Shown piece after piece: positions 45,385-54,027 of a stretch of 64,000 bases of DNA. Below the pieces are notes generated by a model. That model was not told the origin of the DNA and made no database searches. It was given only the letters and a program-made list of their open reading frames with translations. How positions within the stretch are numbered: the stretch's first letter is position 1; each line of letters begins with the position of its first letter. The DNA is from Gammaproteobacteria bacterium (GTDB lineage Bacteria; Pseudomonadota; Gammaproteobacteria; DSM-16500): positions 1-64,000 of the forward strand of contig JARLJO010000017.1 in assembly GCA_031291175.1 (NCBI GenBank), written 5' to 3'. The position numbers were made by a program, and so were the translations under genes.

Positions 45385-46167
45385 TTATTTTTCAGCGCGC
45401 ATGTTCATCACAATGATTTCATTATCTTTCATTGCATCTGCAATGAGCTGATAACATTCTATCGAATCATGCCATAATTTTTCACTGAATTTTTTCTGAA
45501 AAATGGTAGCAACTTTCTTATCCATCAGCCGTTCAACAATTTTAAGGTTGTACTGGCTATATTCTTGCGAGACATTTTTTGTTTGAATGTTTTTAAAACC
45601 GGCGTGTTTAAGCGTAGCTAAATATGTCTTTTCTGATGTGGAAAATAAAGATAAATCCTCCATTTCGCATAATTTTTTTACGCCATCACTCCACGCGTTA
45701 TCATGCGGACTTAGCCAATCATCAATTATAAAGCTTCCTTTAGGTTTAAGAACGCGGTACATCTCATTAAATGCTTCTTGTTTTTCTTCCAGATGCACGA
45801 ACACACCTTTACTGTAAGCTATATCAAATTCATTGGTAGAAAATGGAATATTTGGAAAGTTTTCACTTGTAACAAAATGTAATAATTTTTTCAATGGGGA
45901 AGGTATTGTCTTATTGGCTTCCATCACCATCCTGGGGTTAATCTCCAAGCCAGTAACATAAGTGCCATAGGTAGCAGCCAAGTGATGTGCTGCACCTGCC
46001 AAACCAAAACCTATGTCTAAACATTTTTTTTGATTAAGATTAATGCCTGCAAACATATTATCTATGGCTTCAACGCCACCTTCCGACATCATGCCCTTTC
46101 CATAAGTAAACTCCAACATGGAGCAGTAGTCTTCAGGATATTCCTGGATAATTTTATTGACGTTCAT
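45385..46167 (-). CDS. SAM-dependent methyltransferase (class I, PMT/UbiE-like)
   Basis: The 260-residue protein, from ATG 46167 after gaaggtaaac, has the SAM motif CLDIGFGLAGAAHHLAATYG (about residues 48-67), the acidic motif II VTGLEINPRM (about 70-79) and a post-motif YRVLKPKGSFIIDDWLSP (about 137-154). Similarity to phosphoethanolamine and sterol/quinone methyltransferases is seen, but the substrate is unknown. It is flanked on both sides by matching transposase-like remnants (45201-45328 and 46186-46379), so it may have been part of a duplicated or mobile segment. Confidence 0.8.
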   Translation of the reverse strand: MNVNKIIQEYPEDYCSMLEFTYGKGMMSEGGVEAIDNMFAGINLNQKKCLDIGFGLAGAAHHLAATYGTYVTGLEINPRMVMEANKTIPSPLKKLLHFVTSENFPNIPFSTNEFDIAYSKGVFVHLEEKQEAFNEMYRVLKPKGSFIIDDWLSPHDNAWSDGVKKLCEMEDLSLFSTSEKTYLATLKHAGFKNIQTKNVSQEYSQYNLKIVERLMDKKVATIFQKKFSEKLWHDSIECYQLIADAMKDNEIIVMNMRAEK

Positions 46168-46185
46168 GTTTACCTTCATACTTAA

Positions 46186-46379
46186 TCAGTGCGCCATCAC
46201 TTAACGGCTGCTTCATCACTAAGGGCGCGTGCTATTATTGCTTGGCTGGCTAAGGAATTTGATGTTTGCGTTATGCAACTAAGAATTTTAATCGTGGTCT
46301 TACAGGCTTCTCTCGAATGATTCACAAACTTGAAGCTGTAGATAAAATTAGAAGAGAGCTAGAGGATTTAAAATCTTGA
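46186..46379 (+). pseudogene. remnant of REP-associated transposase-like C-terminus
   Basis: Plus-strand reading gives AASSLRARAIIAWLAKEFDV, then after a frame shift GLTGFSRMIHKLEAVDKIRR followed by ELEDLKS and a stop at 46377. The pattern (Arg-Ala-x-Ile-Ala-Trp-Leu-Ala, then Ser-Arg-x4-Leu-Glu) resembles the DnaA-like C-terminal domain of REP-associated tyrosine transposases. A second, worse copy lies at 45201-45328, on the other side of the methyltransferase gene. The catalytic domain is absent. Family assignment is by pattern memory. Confidence 0.4.
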
Positions 46380-46439
46380 TTGGAATATCTGTTAGTCAAA
46401 TTTGATTTTGCCTATGCCAAATTAATTCTTTGATTAAAT

Positions 46440-46515
46440 TGGCGTCCCCAACGAGATTCGAACTCGTGTTACCGCCGTGAAAGGGCGATGTCCTAGGCCT
46501 CTAGACGATGGGGAC
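46440..46515 (-). tRNA. tRNA-Glu (anticodon TTC)
   Basis: The minus strand folds as a cloverleaf: acceptor gtcccca paired with tggggac, anticodon stem-loop cgccctttcacggcg giving anticodon TTC, and T-arm with gttcgaatc. The CCA end is encoded after discriminator G. The gltX gene for its cognate synthetase lies 1.1 kb upstream on the same strand. Confidence 0.95.
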
Positions 46516-46556
46516 ACATTTACTTTTTTCATTTGAGAGGTGTAACCCTCTCATTG

Positions 46557-46629
<73 letters not shown>

Positions 46630-46778
46630 AAATAGGTGCTTCAGTCTCACTAAGTGTTAAGTAGGTCGAACCTTAACAACAGAGCAGCGATTCTAGGCAG
46701 GTAAGTTGAGTTTGTCAACAACCCTTTCGACATTTTTTATCAATAACCCGATTGAATTAATCTTATGGGCAATTCACG

Positions 46779-47579
46779 CTACATTCTGCTGCTCGGAGGC
46801 GTTGATCGCACCGAATCTGGTTGAAAAGAATCCAGATTTTGTGGCAATTCCAACTCCGATGTCGATGACTTTTCCCCCTTCGCTTTGGATGAACCAAATA
46901 AGCTAACGCGCTTAAAGCAATCGCAGATGCACCATAGACCAGAGCGCTTGGTTTCGCCAACCTGCTCGCTGCTTTTTTTATCAGCACCATCTACACCAAA
47001 ACGTCTAACATTGACACCATCGTTTAAAACACGCTGCCTTAAATCCTGCGCTGGTAGTGAAAGATGTGATGCCGAAAAACCCTCGCTCGCAACAACAGGC
47101 ACATCCCTGGGCGCTACCATAGAATCAATAACAATCTCAATGCCTGGTGATTCTGATGCGCTTTTAGGGCTTACAGCACCTGTTGCGGAGCTAGCAGGAG
47201 TTAAAGGCTGCGTTGTTAGAGAAGCTATAGCGTCGCCCTGACCTTTCTGCTGCTCACTTTTGCTCTCAGCCGCTTGTGCTATTGAAATAAAGTGAGCATT
47301 GCGCTTAGCCTCCTCTAATCTCGTCGGAGTGGTACATAAAGCGTTTACCGAAGGGGTACGTCGCTTAAGCCGTGCGACAGAGCTCACTGGACTCGCTGTA
47401 GCCCCGCGGTTTTCAAGATGCACAAACTCCTCATCCTCACTGCTTTGCGCCTGATCCGACAACGGATTGGCATACACAAAATCATCGTGATCACTGAGTT
47501 CTGACTCCGCAACAGGCGAAGCTGGCTCTTCTATTACTTTCTGGGCACCGCGATTGTTATCATTATTCCGAGAATCCAT
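46779..47579 (-). CDS. disordered protein with Cys-rich hydrophobic patch; candidate effector
   Basis: The 266-residue protein starts at ATG 47579, eight bases after ggagg. It is rich in Ser, Pro, Glu and Asp with acidic patches (SDHDDFVYANPLSD, SSEDEEFVHLE) and no signal peptide. A short patch SGLWCICDCFKRVSLFG (about residues 212-228) has three Cys beside aromatic and basic residues, the kind of motif that is S-acylated in eukaryotic membranes. No known domain is recognised. Composition and location beside other eukaryote-like genes suggest a type IV secretion effector, which is inference only. Confidence 0.6.
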   Translation of the reverse strand: MDSRNNDNNRGAQKVIEEPASPVAESELSDHDDFVYANPLSDQAQSSEDEEFVHLENRGATASPVSSVARLKRRTPSVNALCTTPTRLEEAKRNAHFISIAQAAESKSEQQKGQGDAIASLTTQPLTPASSATGAVSPKSASESPGIEIVIDSMVAPRDVPVVASEGFSASHLSLPAQDLRQRVLNDGVNVRRFGVDGADKKSSEQVGETKRSGLWCICDCFKRVSLFGSSKAKGEKSSTSELELPQNLDSFQPDSVRSTPPSSRM

Positions 47580-47599
47580 TCTCTTATCCTCCATTAAAG

Positions 47600-49006
47600 T
47601 TAAATTGCTTTTGATTCCTCACATAAGAGTAGAGCCGCACTCAACCTTTGGAGCGTACGCTCACGCCCCAACAAACAAACCGTCACATCAATTGATGGTG
47701 AAACAGTGCTACCAGTGATAGCAACACGCATGGGTTGTGCAATCTTGCCCATTTTTAATGTTAGTTTTTCAGCAACGTTCTGGACAACTTGATGAATCGC
47801 CTCGGCTGTCCATTCTTTTAAATGAGTAAGCTCATTTTGCATGCTTTCAATAACAGGAATGGCTTCCTGAGTTAAATGTTGCTTAACCGCTGCCTCATCA
47901 AACTGCACATCACGATAAAAATAGAGGCTTTTTTCAGCCATTTCTCGTAATGTTTTAGCACGCTCCGCTTGAGCTTTAATTAAATCGGTTAAAGCAGGCC
48001 CTGCGGAAACATCCACGCCCAATTGCTGCATGTGCCACGCTAATTCTTCCGCTACATGCAAAGGATCGCCAGTCTTTATGTAATGCTGATTGAGCCAGAG
48101 CAATTTTTCATTGTTAAAAGCAGCCGGCGCTTTGTTAATGTGAGGAATATCAAACAACTGAACCAATTCTTCTCTCGAAAAAATTTCCTGATCGCCATGT
48201 GACCAACCCAATCTTGCCAAATAATTCAGCAGTGCTTCGGGTAAAAAACCTTCTTCGCGATATTGCATGACACTGACTGCGCCATGACGTTTTGAAAGAC
48301 GCTTGCCATCGCTGCCCAAGATCATTGATACATGAGCATAGAGTGGTGGTGTTGCGCCTAGCGCACGCAGAATATTAATCTGTCTTGGCGTGTTGTTAAT
48401 ATGATCGTCACCGCGAATCACGTGGGTAATTTGCATATCCCAATCGTCAACCACTACCGTAAAATTATACGTAGGCGTGCCGTCACTGCGAGCAATGATT
48501 AAATCATCCAGTTCATCATTACGAAAAGACAGCGGCCCACGGATTAAATCATTGAACTCCACAACACCTTCTAATGGATTGCGAAATCGAATCACATGAC
48601 TGCCAGTACCTGGCTCTTTGAGATCGCGACACAAACCGTCATAACGGGGTTTTTGCTTGTTCGTCATTTGTTCTGTGCGCAAGGCTTCCAGGCGCTCTTT
48701 AGAACAATAACAACGGTAAGCTTTGCCTTCTTTTAACATGAGCTGTACGACTTCATGATAACGATCAAACCGTTTGGTTTGATAAAAAGGCCCTTCGTCA
48801 TAATTTAAGTTCAACCATTCCATCGCATCTAAAATCGCTTGCACGGATTCTTGGGTAGAACGCTCAATATCCGTATCCTCGATACGGAGAACAAAAGTCC
48901 CTTGCATTTTACGGGCATATAACCAGCAATAAAGCGCAGTACGGGCACCGCCTACATGCAAATAACCGGTGGGGCTTGGAGCAAATCGGGTTCTAACAGG
49001 GGTCAT
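47600..49006 (-). CDS. gltX: glutamyl-tRNA synthetase
   Basis: GltX charges tRNA-Glu. The 468-residue protein has the class I signatures [20 protein letters not shown] (HIGH-like, about residues 6-25) and [11 protein letters not shown] (KMSKS-like, about 230-240), and the Cys/Glu segment near [13 protein letters not shown]. Length is normal. It is transcribed towards the tRNA pair. The following disordered-protein gene starts 20 bases after its stop on the same strand, so the two may share a transcript. Confidence 0.97.
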   Translation of the reverse strand: MTPVRTRFAPSPTGYLHVGGARTALYCWLYARKMQGTFVLRIEDTDIERSTQESVQAILDAMEWLNLNYDEGPFYQTKRFDRYHEVVQLMLKEGKAYRCYCSKERLEALRTEQMTNKQKPRYDGLCRDLKEPGTGSHVIRFRNPLEGVVEFNDLIRGPLSFRNDELDDLIIARSDGTPTYNFTVVVDDWDMQITHVIRGDDHINNTPRQINILRALGATPPLYAHVSMILGSDGKRLSKRHGAVSVMQYREEGFLPEALLNYLARLGWSHGDQEIFSREELVQLFDIPHINKAPAAFNNEKLLWLNQHYIKTGDPLHVAEELAWHMQQLGVDVSAGPALTDLIKAQAERAKTLREMAEKSLYFYRDVQFDEAAVKQHLTQEAIPVIESMQNELTHLKEWTAEAIHQVVQNVAEKLTLKMGKIAQPMRVAITGSTVSPSIDVTVCLLGRERTLQRLSAALLLCEESKAI

Positions 49007-49070
49007 AATTATTATAATCTTCCAAGTTTATGTCTGAGGCGGCTATTCTACCTAAAGGACAGAAATAGTT

Positions 49071-49577
49071 CTATTTTTTACCTTTCGGGATTAAACAATT
49101 CGTATAGGCAATGGCAATGGCCGAAACCACCAAGGTCAAGTGAATCACAACCTGCCACATGACGTTATTATTTGATTGGGTGCTAGGATCAATAAAGGTT
49201 CTCAGCAAATGAATGGACGAGATACCGATCAAAGCCAGTCCAAGCTTCACTTTCATTGTGCCCGCATCCAACTCATCCAGCCATTCTGGTTGATCGGGGT
49301 GATTATGCAGGTTAAGACGAGAGACGAAAGTTTCGTAGCCGCCCATGATCACCATGATGATTAAGTTTGCAATCATGACAACGTCAATGAGGTCTAAAAC
49401 ACCTAACATGACATCGGTGTTATTGGTATTACTGAAATTCCACACAAGATGAAATAACTCTAGAATAAATCGATAAACATAAGCGGCCAAAATAACAATT
49501 AAGCCAAGGTACAGAGGGGCTTGCAACCAACGCCCAGTGAAAATGAGTTTATTAATGCTGTTAACGACTGGATTCAT
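49071..49577 (-). CDS. YqhA/UPF0114 family membrane protein
   Basis: The 168-residue protein has three to four membrane helices and the family pattern GRWLQAPLYLGLIVILAAYV near the N-terminus, DLIDVVMIANLIIMVIMGGY (about residues 62-81) and KLGLALIGISSIHLLRTFID (about 111-130). The UPF0114/YqhA family is widespread, and its function is not established. It is upstream of gltX on the same strand and separated by 64 bases. Confidence 0.9.
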   Translation of the reverse strand: MNPVVNSINKLIFTGRWLQAPLYLGLIVILAAYVYRFILELFHLVWNFSNTNNTDVMLGVLDLIDVVMIANLIIMVIMGGYETFVSRLNLHNHPDQPEWLDELDAGTMKVKLGLALIGISSIHLLRTFIDPSTQSNNNVMWQVVIHLTLVVSAIAIAYTNCLIPKGKK

Positions 49578-49646
49578 GGTAATGCTTCCCTTTAGCGATA
49601 CAAAACTACATCAAATATAAACAGATATTTGAATGGGAGCAAGAAA

Positions 49647-50048
49647 TTAGCTATTCGACTCATGATCGAGCCTGCGATCCAATGGGCTCAACGATAAGCT
49701 TGCCAGATCAAATAATGCACGGACCATTTGGGCTTTGTTGAGAAATTTTTTCCAACTCCTCACAAACTTTTTGTGCCGTAGGTGTTTTTTGGGATCTTTC
49801 TCCCAGCACCATGCAAATAATTTTGCTACACCTTGAGGGGCGGGTGCGTATATTTTAGGACAGTCCAGTGTCACAACAGCATGCATGATCCTCTGATCAC
49901 TCCATCCGTCATAGGCAAATGGAATGCCGCATTCGGTTATCGCATACAAAATGGAACCGAATGAAAAAATGTCGGAGGCCTCCCTGTAAATACAATGCTG
50001 CATGGCCTCTGGCGCAAGATAAGATGCCGTACCCATAAATTCTGTCAT
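49647..50048 (-). pseudogene. C-terminal fragment of a serine/threonine protein kinase
   Basis: The 133-residue frame corresponds to kinase subdomains VIII to XI: GTASYLAPEAM (activation segment end), REASDIFSFGSILYAITECG (subdomain IX) and a final helical region. The glycine loop, catalytic Lys, HRD and DFG motifs are missing. The frame begins exactly where sequence resembling a repeat A end begins (50049-50068), so the 5' half was lost or replaced. A eukaryotic-type kinase of this kind would fit an effector gene. Expression of the fragment is unlikely to give kinase activity. Confidence 0.7.
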
Positions 50049-50133
50049 TGATTGGGGTCTGTCAGGGTCATATCATTTTCCGTAAGTTTTCAAACCCCTA
50101 CGTATAGTGGCTTGTCCACGGTACGTAGGGGTT
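50049..50133. repeat. repeat-A end and a 12-bp inverted repeat
   Basis: Positions 50049-50068 match the outer end of repeat A (tgattggggtctgtcaggg versus tgactggggtcctgtcaggg). At 50093-50104 and 50122-50133 the arms aacccctacgta and tacgtaggggtt are exact inverses, with a smaller gtgg/ccac stem inside. The pieces lie between the truncated kinase and the large protein gene at 50227. Confidence 0.6.
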
Positions 50134-50226
50134 CTCTGTGCCACGTCAGAGTTTTCTTTGCTATGAGTCAATGGTTTTAATTGTTATGGGTAACGATATG
50201 GTCAGATGCCATCCCATTTTTTTAAA

Positions 50227-51921
50227 TTATTTTTTATTACAAATGGGAGGACGTTTTGCATCCCGGAAGCTAGCCAGAGCCGCTTGATCACTGCTCATTG
50301 GTGGCTCGGTCTCGGTGTAATTACGCTTAGCCGCCTTCTCTCTAGCCGGTGATATTGGCTTTGGGTTCAGAGTAAACTGATTCAACAGTTGACTGGACAT
50401 TAGACGAGGTTCTTCAGCACAGGGAGTGGGTGTCAAAAACTGCCTATTATGAAACGAAACATCACTCATAGGGTCCGATGCACCTCGACCCCCTCTTGCA
50501 TCAGATCTCTCTAATGTCGGGGTAGAAGAAGCCGCTCGCAGCAATGGGGTTGAAAAATTCATTGATCTCGCGCGTTCAGATGCACTTTGATTCTCAGTTA
50601 TGCTAGAGGGCGATATTAATGCGGGCATAGAAGTAGTTGAAGCTGCCCTCAGAAAAGGATTTAAACCCATCTGTACATTCGAGAATAACCATGTGGACGC
50701 AGCAGAAGAAGCCGCCCTGGGATTGTCATTCAAAACCGTTGGTGCTTGACTCTGCGCCAAGCTCTGAATAATTGCACTATGGCTGCTAAATACGGCGGGC
50801 TGCGCGAGCAATGCGCTCAATTCATCATTTTCATCTTTTGATTCAACACTAGAAGTAAAAACGCCGGCTTGAATCACATCACTATAACTCGTCACCAATC
50901 TTTTAAAAGTAGATGAACTTTTAAAAACAGCCGGAATAATCGCTTCATAGCGGCCCGACACGTATTTCAGATTAAAACTCTCACATAAAACATACACTTC
51001 ATGAAGACTGTGCGCACCACCACTGACTAAATAACCCATACAACAAAAGACGTATTCTTTTATTTCTTCTGCAGTTAAATTCGCTTTTTTACCTACCGTT
51101 TTTAAGCCAACGAAACACTCGCTCGCTGTACCTGATGGGCCTGCAACAAACGGAATTTCTTTTTGATAAGCATCCCATACAAAAGGGGTCACATTTAAAA
51201 AATCACGTGTGGTTTTATCAATTGCGCGTCTATGTAACTGAATTTTTTGTTTTAAAGTTGGTATGACTTCAATACCAGGAAAGTCGACTAAGTTTGGCAT
51301 TACGTTCTCTTTCTCTCGTCCGCGAGAGACAAAAAAATTACCCCGAATCTCTCGCCACCAATCATGAAAACGCCGATCATTTTCGTGCCCTAACACTTCG
51401 CGATAAATCTTCAGCGCCGCAATATGAGCGGAAAAAATACGCTCTATGGATTTGCCTTTGCGAAGCATGGTCATGCCTCGCTGATAACTTTCTAGATCTG
51501 TTTCTGTTGATGCAGCTCCAAACGTACCGAAAATGCCTTTGTCTGAAAAAAATGCCTTTTTGAAAATGGCACCGGCAGCCATTTTGCGTCCGTTTTCTTT
51601 TTCCTTATCAGAACGCAATTTTGAATCAATACAATCTGCAATCGCCCCACCCAGCTTATGTAGCGTGGGAAGGAATAAATCATATTTTTTTAATACACCA
51701 AAAGCTAAATGCGACTCAAACTCTACTTTACGTCGGTGATTTAGGTTTCCATCCAGCTTCTCTTGATGAGATGGCGCATCGGCAGGAGCATAGATAGGGG
51801 TTTGTGCAAAATGATCCCATCCCCAAACCTTCAAATCACTAGGAAGTGCTTCAAACTCAACATCCATGATCAAGGGTTTTTCATTAGCCTGGTACTGCAC
51901 TAATACTTTAAAATGGGGCAT
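50227..51921 (-). CDS. large protein of unknown family, paralogue of the 52085 gene; candidate effector
   Basis: The 564-residue protein has a conserved N-terminal region shared with the divergently transcribed neighbour: WGWDHFAQTPIYAPADAP (about residues 33-50), LNHRRKVEFESHLA (about 60-73), YQKEIPFVAGPSGTA (about 250-264) and VSGGAHSLHE (about 296-305). After about residue 350 it becomes Ser/Ala/Pro-rich and disordered, with repeated P-F/L-L-R-A-A-S motifs, ending with basic stretches (EKAAKRNY, AKRPPICNKK). No signal peptide. The invariant His, Ser and Glu could form a site, but I know no characterised relative. Effector status is inferred from architecture. Confidence 0.62.
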   Translation of the reverse strand: MPHFKVLVQYQANEKPLIMDVEFEALPSDLKVWGWDHFAQTPIYAPADAPSHQEKLDGNLNHRRKVEFESHLAFGVLKKYDLFLPTLHKLGGAIADCIDSKLRSDKEKENGRKMAAGAIFKKAFFSDKGIFGTFGAASTETDLESYQRGMTMLRKGKSIERIFSAHIAALKIYREVLGHENDRRFHDWWREIRGNFFVSRGREKENVMPNLVDFPGIEVIPTLKQKIQLHRRAIDKTTRDFLNVTPFVWDAYQKEIPFVAGPSGTASECFVGLKTVGKKANLTAEEIKEYVFCCMGYLVSGGAHSLHEVYVLCESFNLKYVSGRYEAIIPAVFKSSSTFKRLVTSYSDVIQAGVFTSSVESKDENDELSALLAQPAVFSSHSAIIQSLAQSQAPTVLNDNPRAASSAASTWLFSNVQMGLNPFLRAASTTSMPALISPSSITENQSASERARSMNFSTPLLRAASSTPTLERSDARGGRGASDPMSDVSFHNRQFLTPTPCAEEPRLMSSQLLNQFTLNPKPISPAREKAAKRNYTETEPPMSSDQAALASFRDAKRPPICNKK

Positions 51922-52084
51922 GTTTTACTAACCTATCTGACCAAATGAAGAGCGATATCATACTAAAGTGCTAGAAAATAAACCAGCCTTTCTGTATACT
52001 TCCCCTGCACACGAATTAGTCAATGGTGCGGCATGAAGAGAAAACTCTATAAAAGCACTTAATTATCGATGAAAAAGGTTAAAA

Positions 52085-53770
52085 ATGCGTTTTAAACTGG
52101 TAGTGCAATATGACACACAAACCCATGCGACCGAGATCATCGATGTCGACGCCGAGACCATACCATCTGATCTGACACTTTGGTCGTGGGACCATTTTGA
52201 ACAGCTCCCAATCTATGCGCCCGCTGATGTGCCGCTGCCCCACCACAAATTTGATAGTCACTTTAACCATAAACGCAAAGTCGAATTTGAAAGCGTGCTT
52301 GCCTATTCCATATTAAAAAATTCATTTTTGTTTTTACCTTTGCTTCATCGAATTGGATCCAAAATTAAAACCCTGATCGTGAATGCAGAACATCAAATTG
52401 CCGACGAAAACAAGAAGAAACAATTTCGTTATGTCATTGGAAAAATTTTCAGACACGTATTATACCCAAGCGACAATGCCCATTTCGGACGTATCAGCAG
52501 CCGGGACAATGCGCCGCATTGCGAAGAAATTTATCGGACAGGCCTGACCATCCTGGGTTCAGAAAAAAAAATCGAACGTCTCTTAACAGTGTTCTTAGTC
52601 GCTGAGTCAATTTTAAAAAACTTAAATGCCAATGCCGAAATACTGCAAACGTTAGAAAAAATACGCTCCAATGAAAACATGTGCCGAAATTCCGGGTTAT
52701 TTCATAACCGGGGCAGGCATGAAATCAATAAAACACGCGAGCTATCCACTCGCCTAGGTATTGGGGATAGCTCATTGCAGCTACCTTACCAAATTGATCC
52801 GCACTCTCGACCCATAGAACACATGCAACGTGACCATACCCATGTCTCAACGTTTGCATTTAACGCTTATCAAAAAGAAATCCCGTTTATTGCTGGCCCA
52901 TCAGCGCATACCGCAAAACTCATGGCTGCCATTATGCCGCTCTGCCAAGATTTTTCGTTAGACGAGCAACAACAATACGCCTTGTGCTGCTCTGGATTTT
53001 TAATCGCAGCTGGCGCACACAGTTTTCATGAAACACAATCGGTTGCTAAGCTTTTTCATCTGCCTTATGAAGAAGGTTGCTATAGCAGCGCGCTACCCGC
53101 TTCTTTTATAGCGAGCGAAGCTTATCAAAGATTATTACAAAAATTTCCCGATATCATCAAAGCGAATACGACAGAACCATTACAAACTGAAAGCCAGTCT
53201 ACTTCAGAACCCATGCAAGAAAGTAAGGACAGTGATTCATTCATCATAAAAAGACCAAACAAACGAAAACCATCAGATAAATCTGAGAAAAAAATTCCGG
53301 ACAATGAAACCGATACCAAAAGCTCGGCCAGTGCCGCTGCTTCTAGCGCACAAAGCTGCATGGCTGATTTCAACTCTAGTGTTCTGGCTACCCCGCCGCG
53401 ATTACGTCCATCGAATGCCAACAGCAGCAACTATCTCGCTCCACCGACTCCAGCAAGTCTTTATCAACCCCATGGCTTTCAAACACCGACCAGACCCGCA
53501 GAATCACGAGCATCCTCACTGCCTATGTCTCCTTATAGCGGCCCGGTTAGCGGTAGTCATTTTAGCCTCTTCAATAGCCCAAACAGCATTGCTGGCTCTA
53601 ATCTTTTTAGTAGTCCTGTTAGCACTATGGGGGTTAATTTGCTAAACCGCTTTGATAACATGGAAGAAGCAGACGAGATCATCGGAACAGATGATACCAA
53701 TGAAAATACACACTCAGCATCGCTGGAAAGCCCACCACCCAAAAGACGCAAGCACCGATCTTCACCCTAA
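52085..53770 (+). CDS. large protein of unknown family, paralogue of the 50227 gene, with NLS-like tail
   Basis: The 561-residue protein shares with its neighbour WSWDHFEQLPIYAPADVP (about residues 32-49), FNHKRKVEFESVLA, YQKEIPFIAGPSAHTA and AAGAHSFHE (about 316-324). The C-terminal 190 residues are disordered and Ser/Pro-rich. Two basic clusters look like nuclear localisation signals: KRPNKRKPSDKSEKK (about 393-407) and the extreme C-terminus PPPKRRKHRSSP. Divergent orientation, 163 bases apart, indicates an inverted duplication. Secretion into a host and nuclear entry are plausible but untested. The function of the conserved core is unknown. Confidence 0.65.
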   Translation: MRFKLVVQYDTQTHATEIIDVDAETIPSDLTLWSWDHFEQLPIYAPADVPLPHHKFDSHFNHKRKVEFESVLAYSILKNSFLFLPLLHRIGSKIKTLIVNAEHQIADENKKKQFRYVIGKIFRHVLYPSDNAHFGRISSRDNAPHCEEIYRTGLTILGSEKKIERLLTVFLVAESILKNLNANAEILQTLEKIRSNENMCRNSGLFHNRGRHEINKTRELSTRLGIGDSSLQLPYQIDPHSRPIEHMQRDHTHVSTFAFNAYQKEIPFIAGPSAHTAKLMAAIMPLCQDFSLDEQQQYALCCSGFLIAAGAHSFHETQSVAKLFHLPYEEGCYSSALPASFIASEAYQRLLQKFPDIIKANTTEPLQTESQSTSEPMQESKDSDSFIIKRPNKRKPSDKSEKKIPDNETDTKSSASAAASSAQSCMADFNSSVLATPPRLRPSNANSSNYLAPPTPASLYQPHGFQTPTRPAESRASSLPMSPYSGPVSGSHFSLFNSPNSIAGSNLFSSPVSTMGVNLLNRFDNMEEADEIIGTDDTNENTHSASLESPPPKRRKHRSSP

Positions 53771-54027
53771 AATAGCAAAATAAAATGTACTTGTGAGCAA
53801 TTTGAAAGTATATGCATGATAAGCAGATAGGGGCTTTATGTTCCTTGCAAGCGCCCCCTAAGATAAATTTAATTGCCAATCAATACAATTAGTTGTGCTT
53901 TCACACAGGCAACTTAAAAAATCTTATCTATACTATTAAGAAGAGCAATAATTATCACCGTTAAAGGGTATCAATTTAAACTCTCGTACAGGGACTGTTA
54001 ACCACTTCATCGTCCGGAGAGGTATGC

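Noticed and set aside
46885..47241. 118-codon plus-strand frame opposite the disordered protein
   Set aside because: Frame is the complement of a Ser/Pro-rich gene; the minus-strand frame has the better ribosome binding site and longer length.
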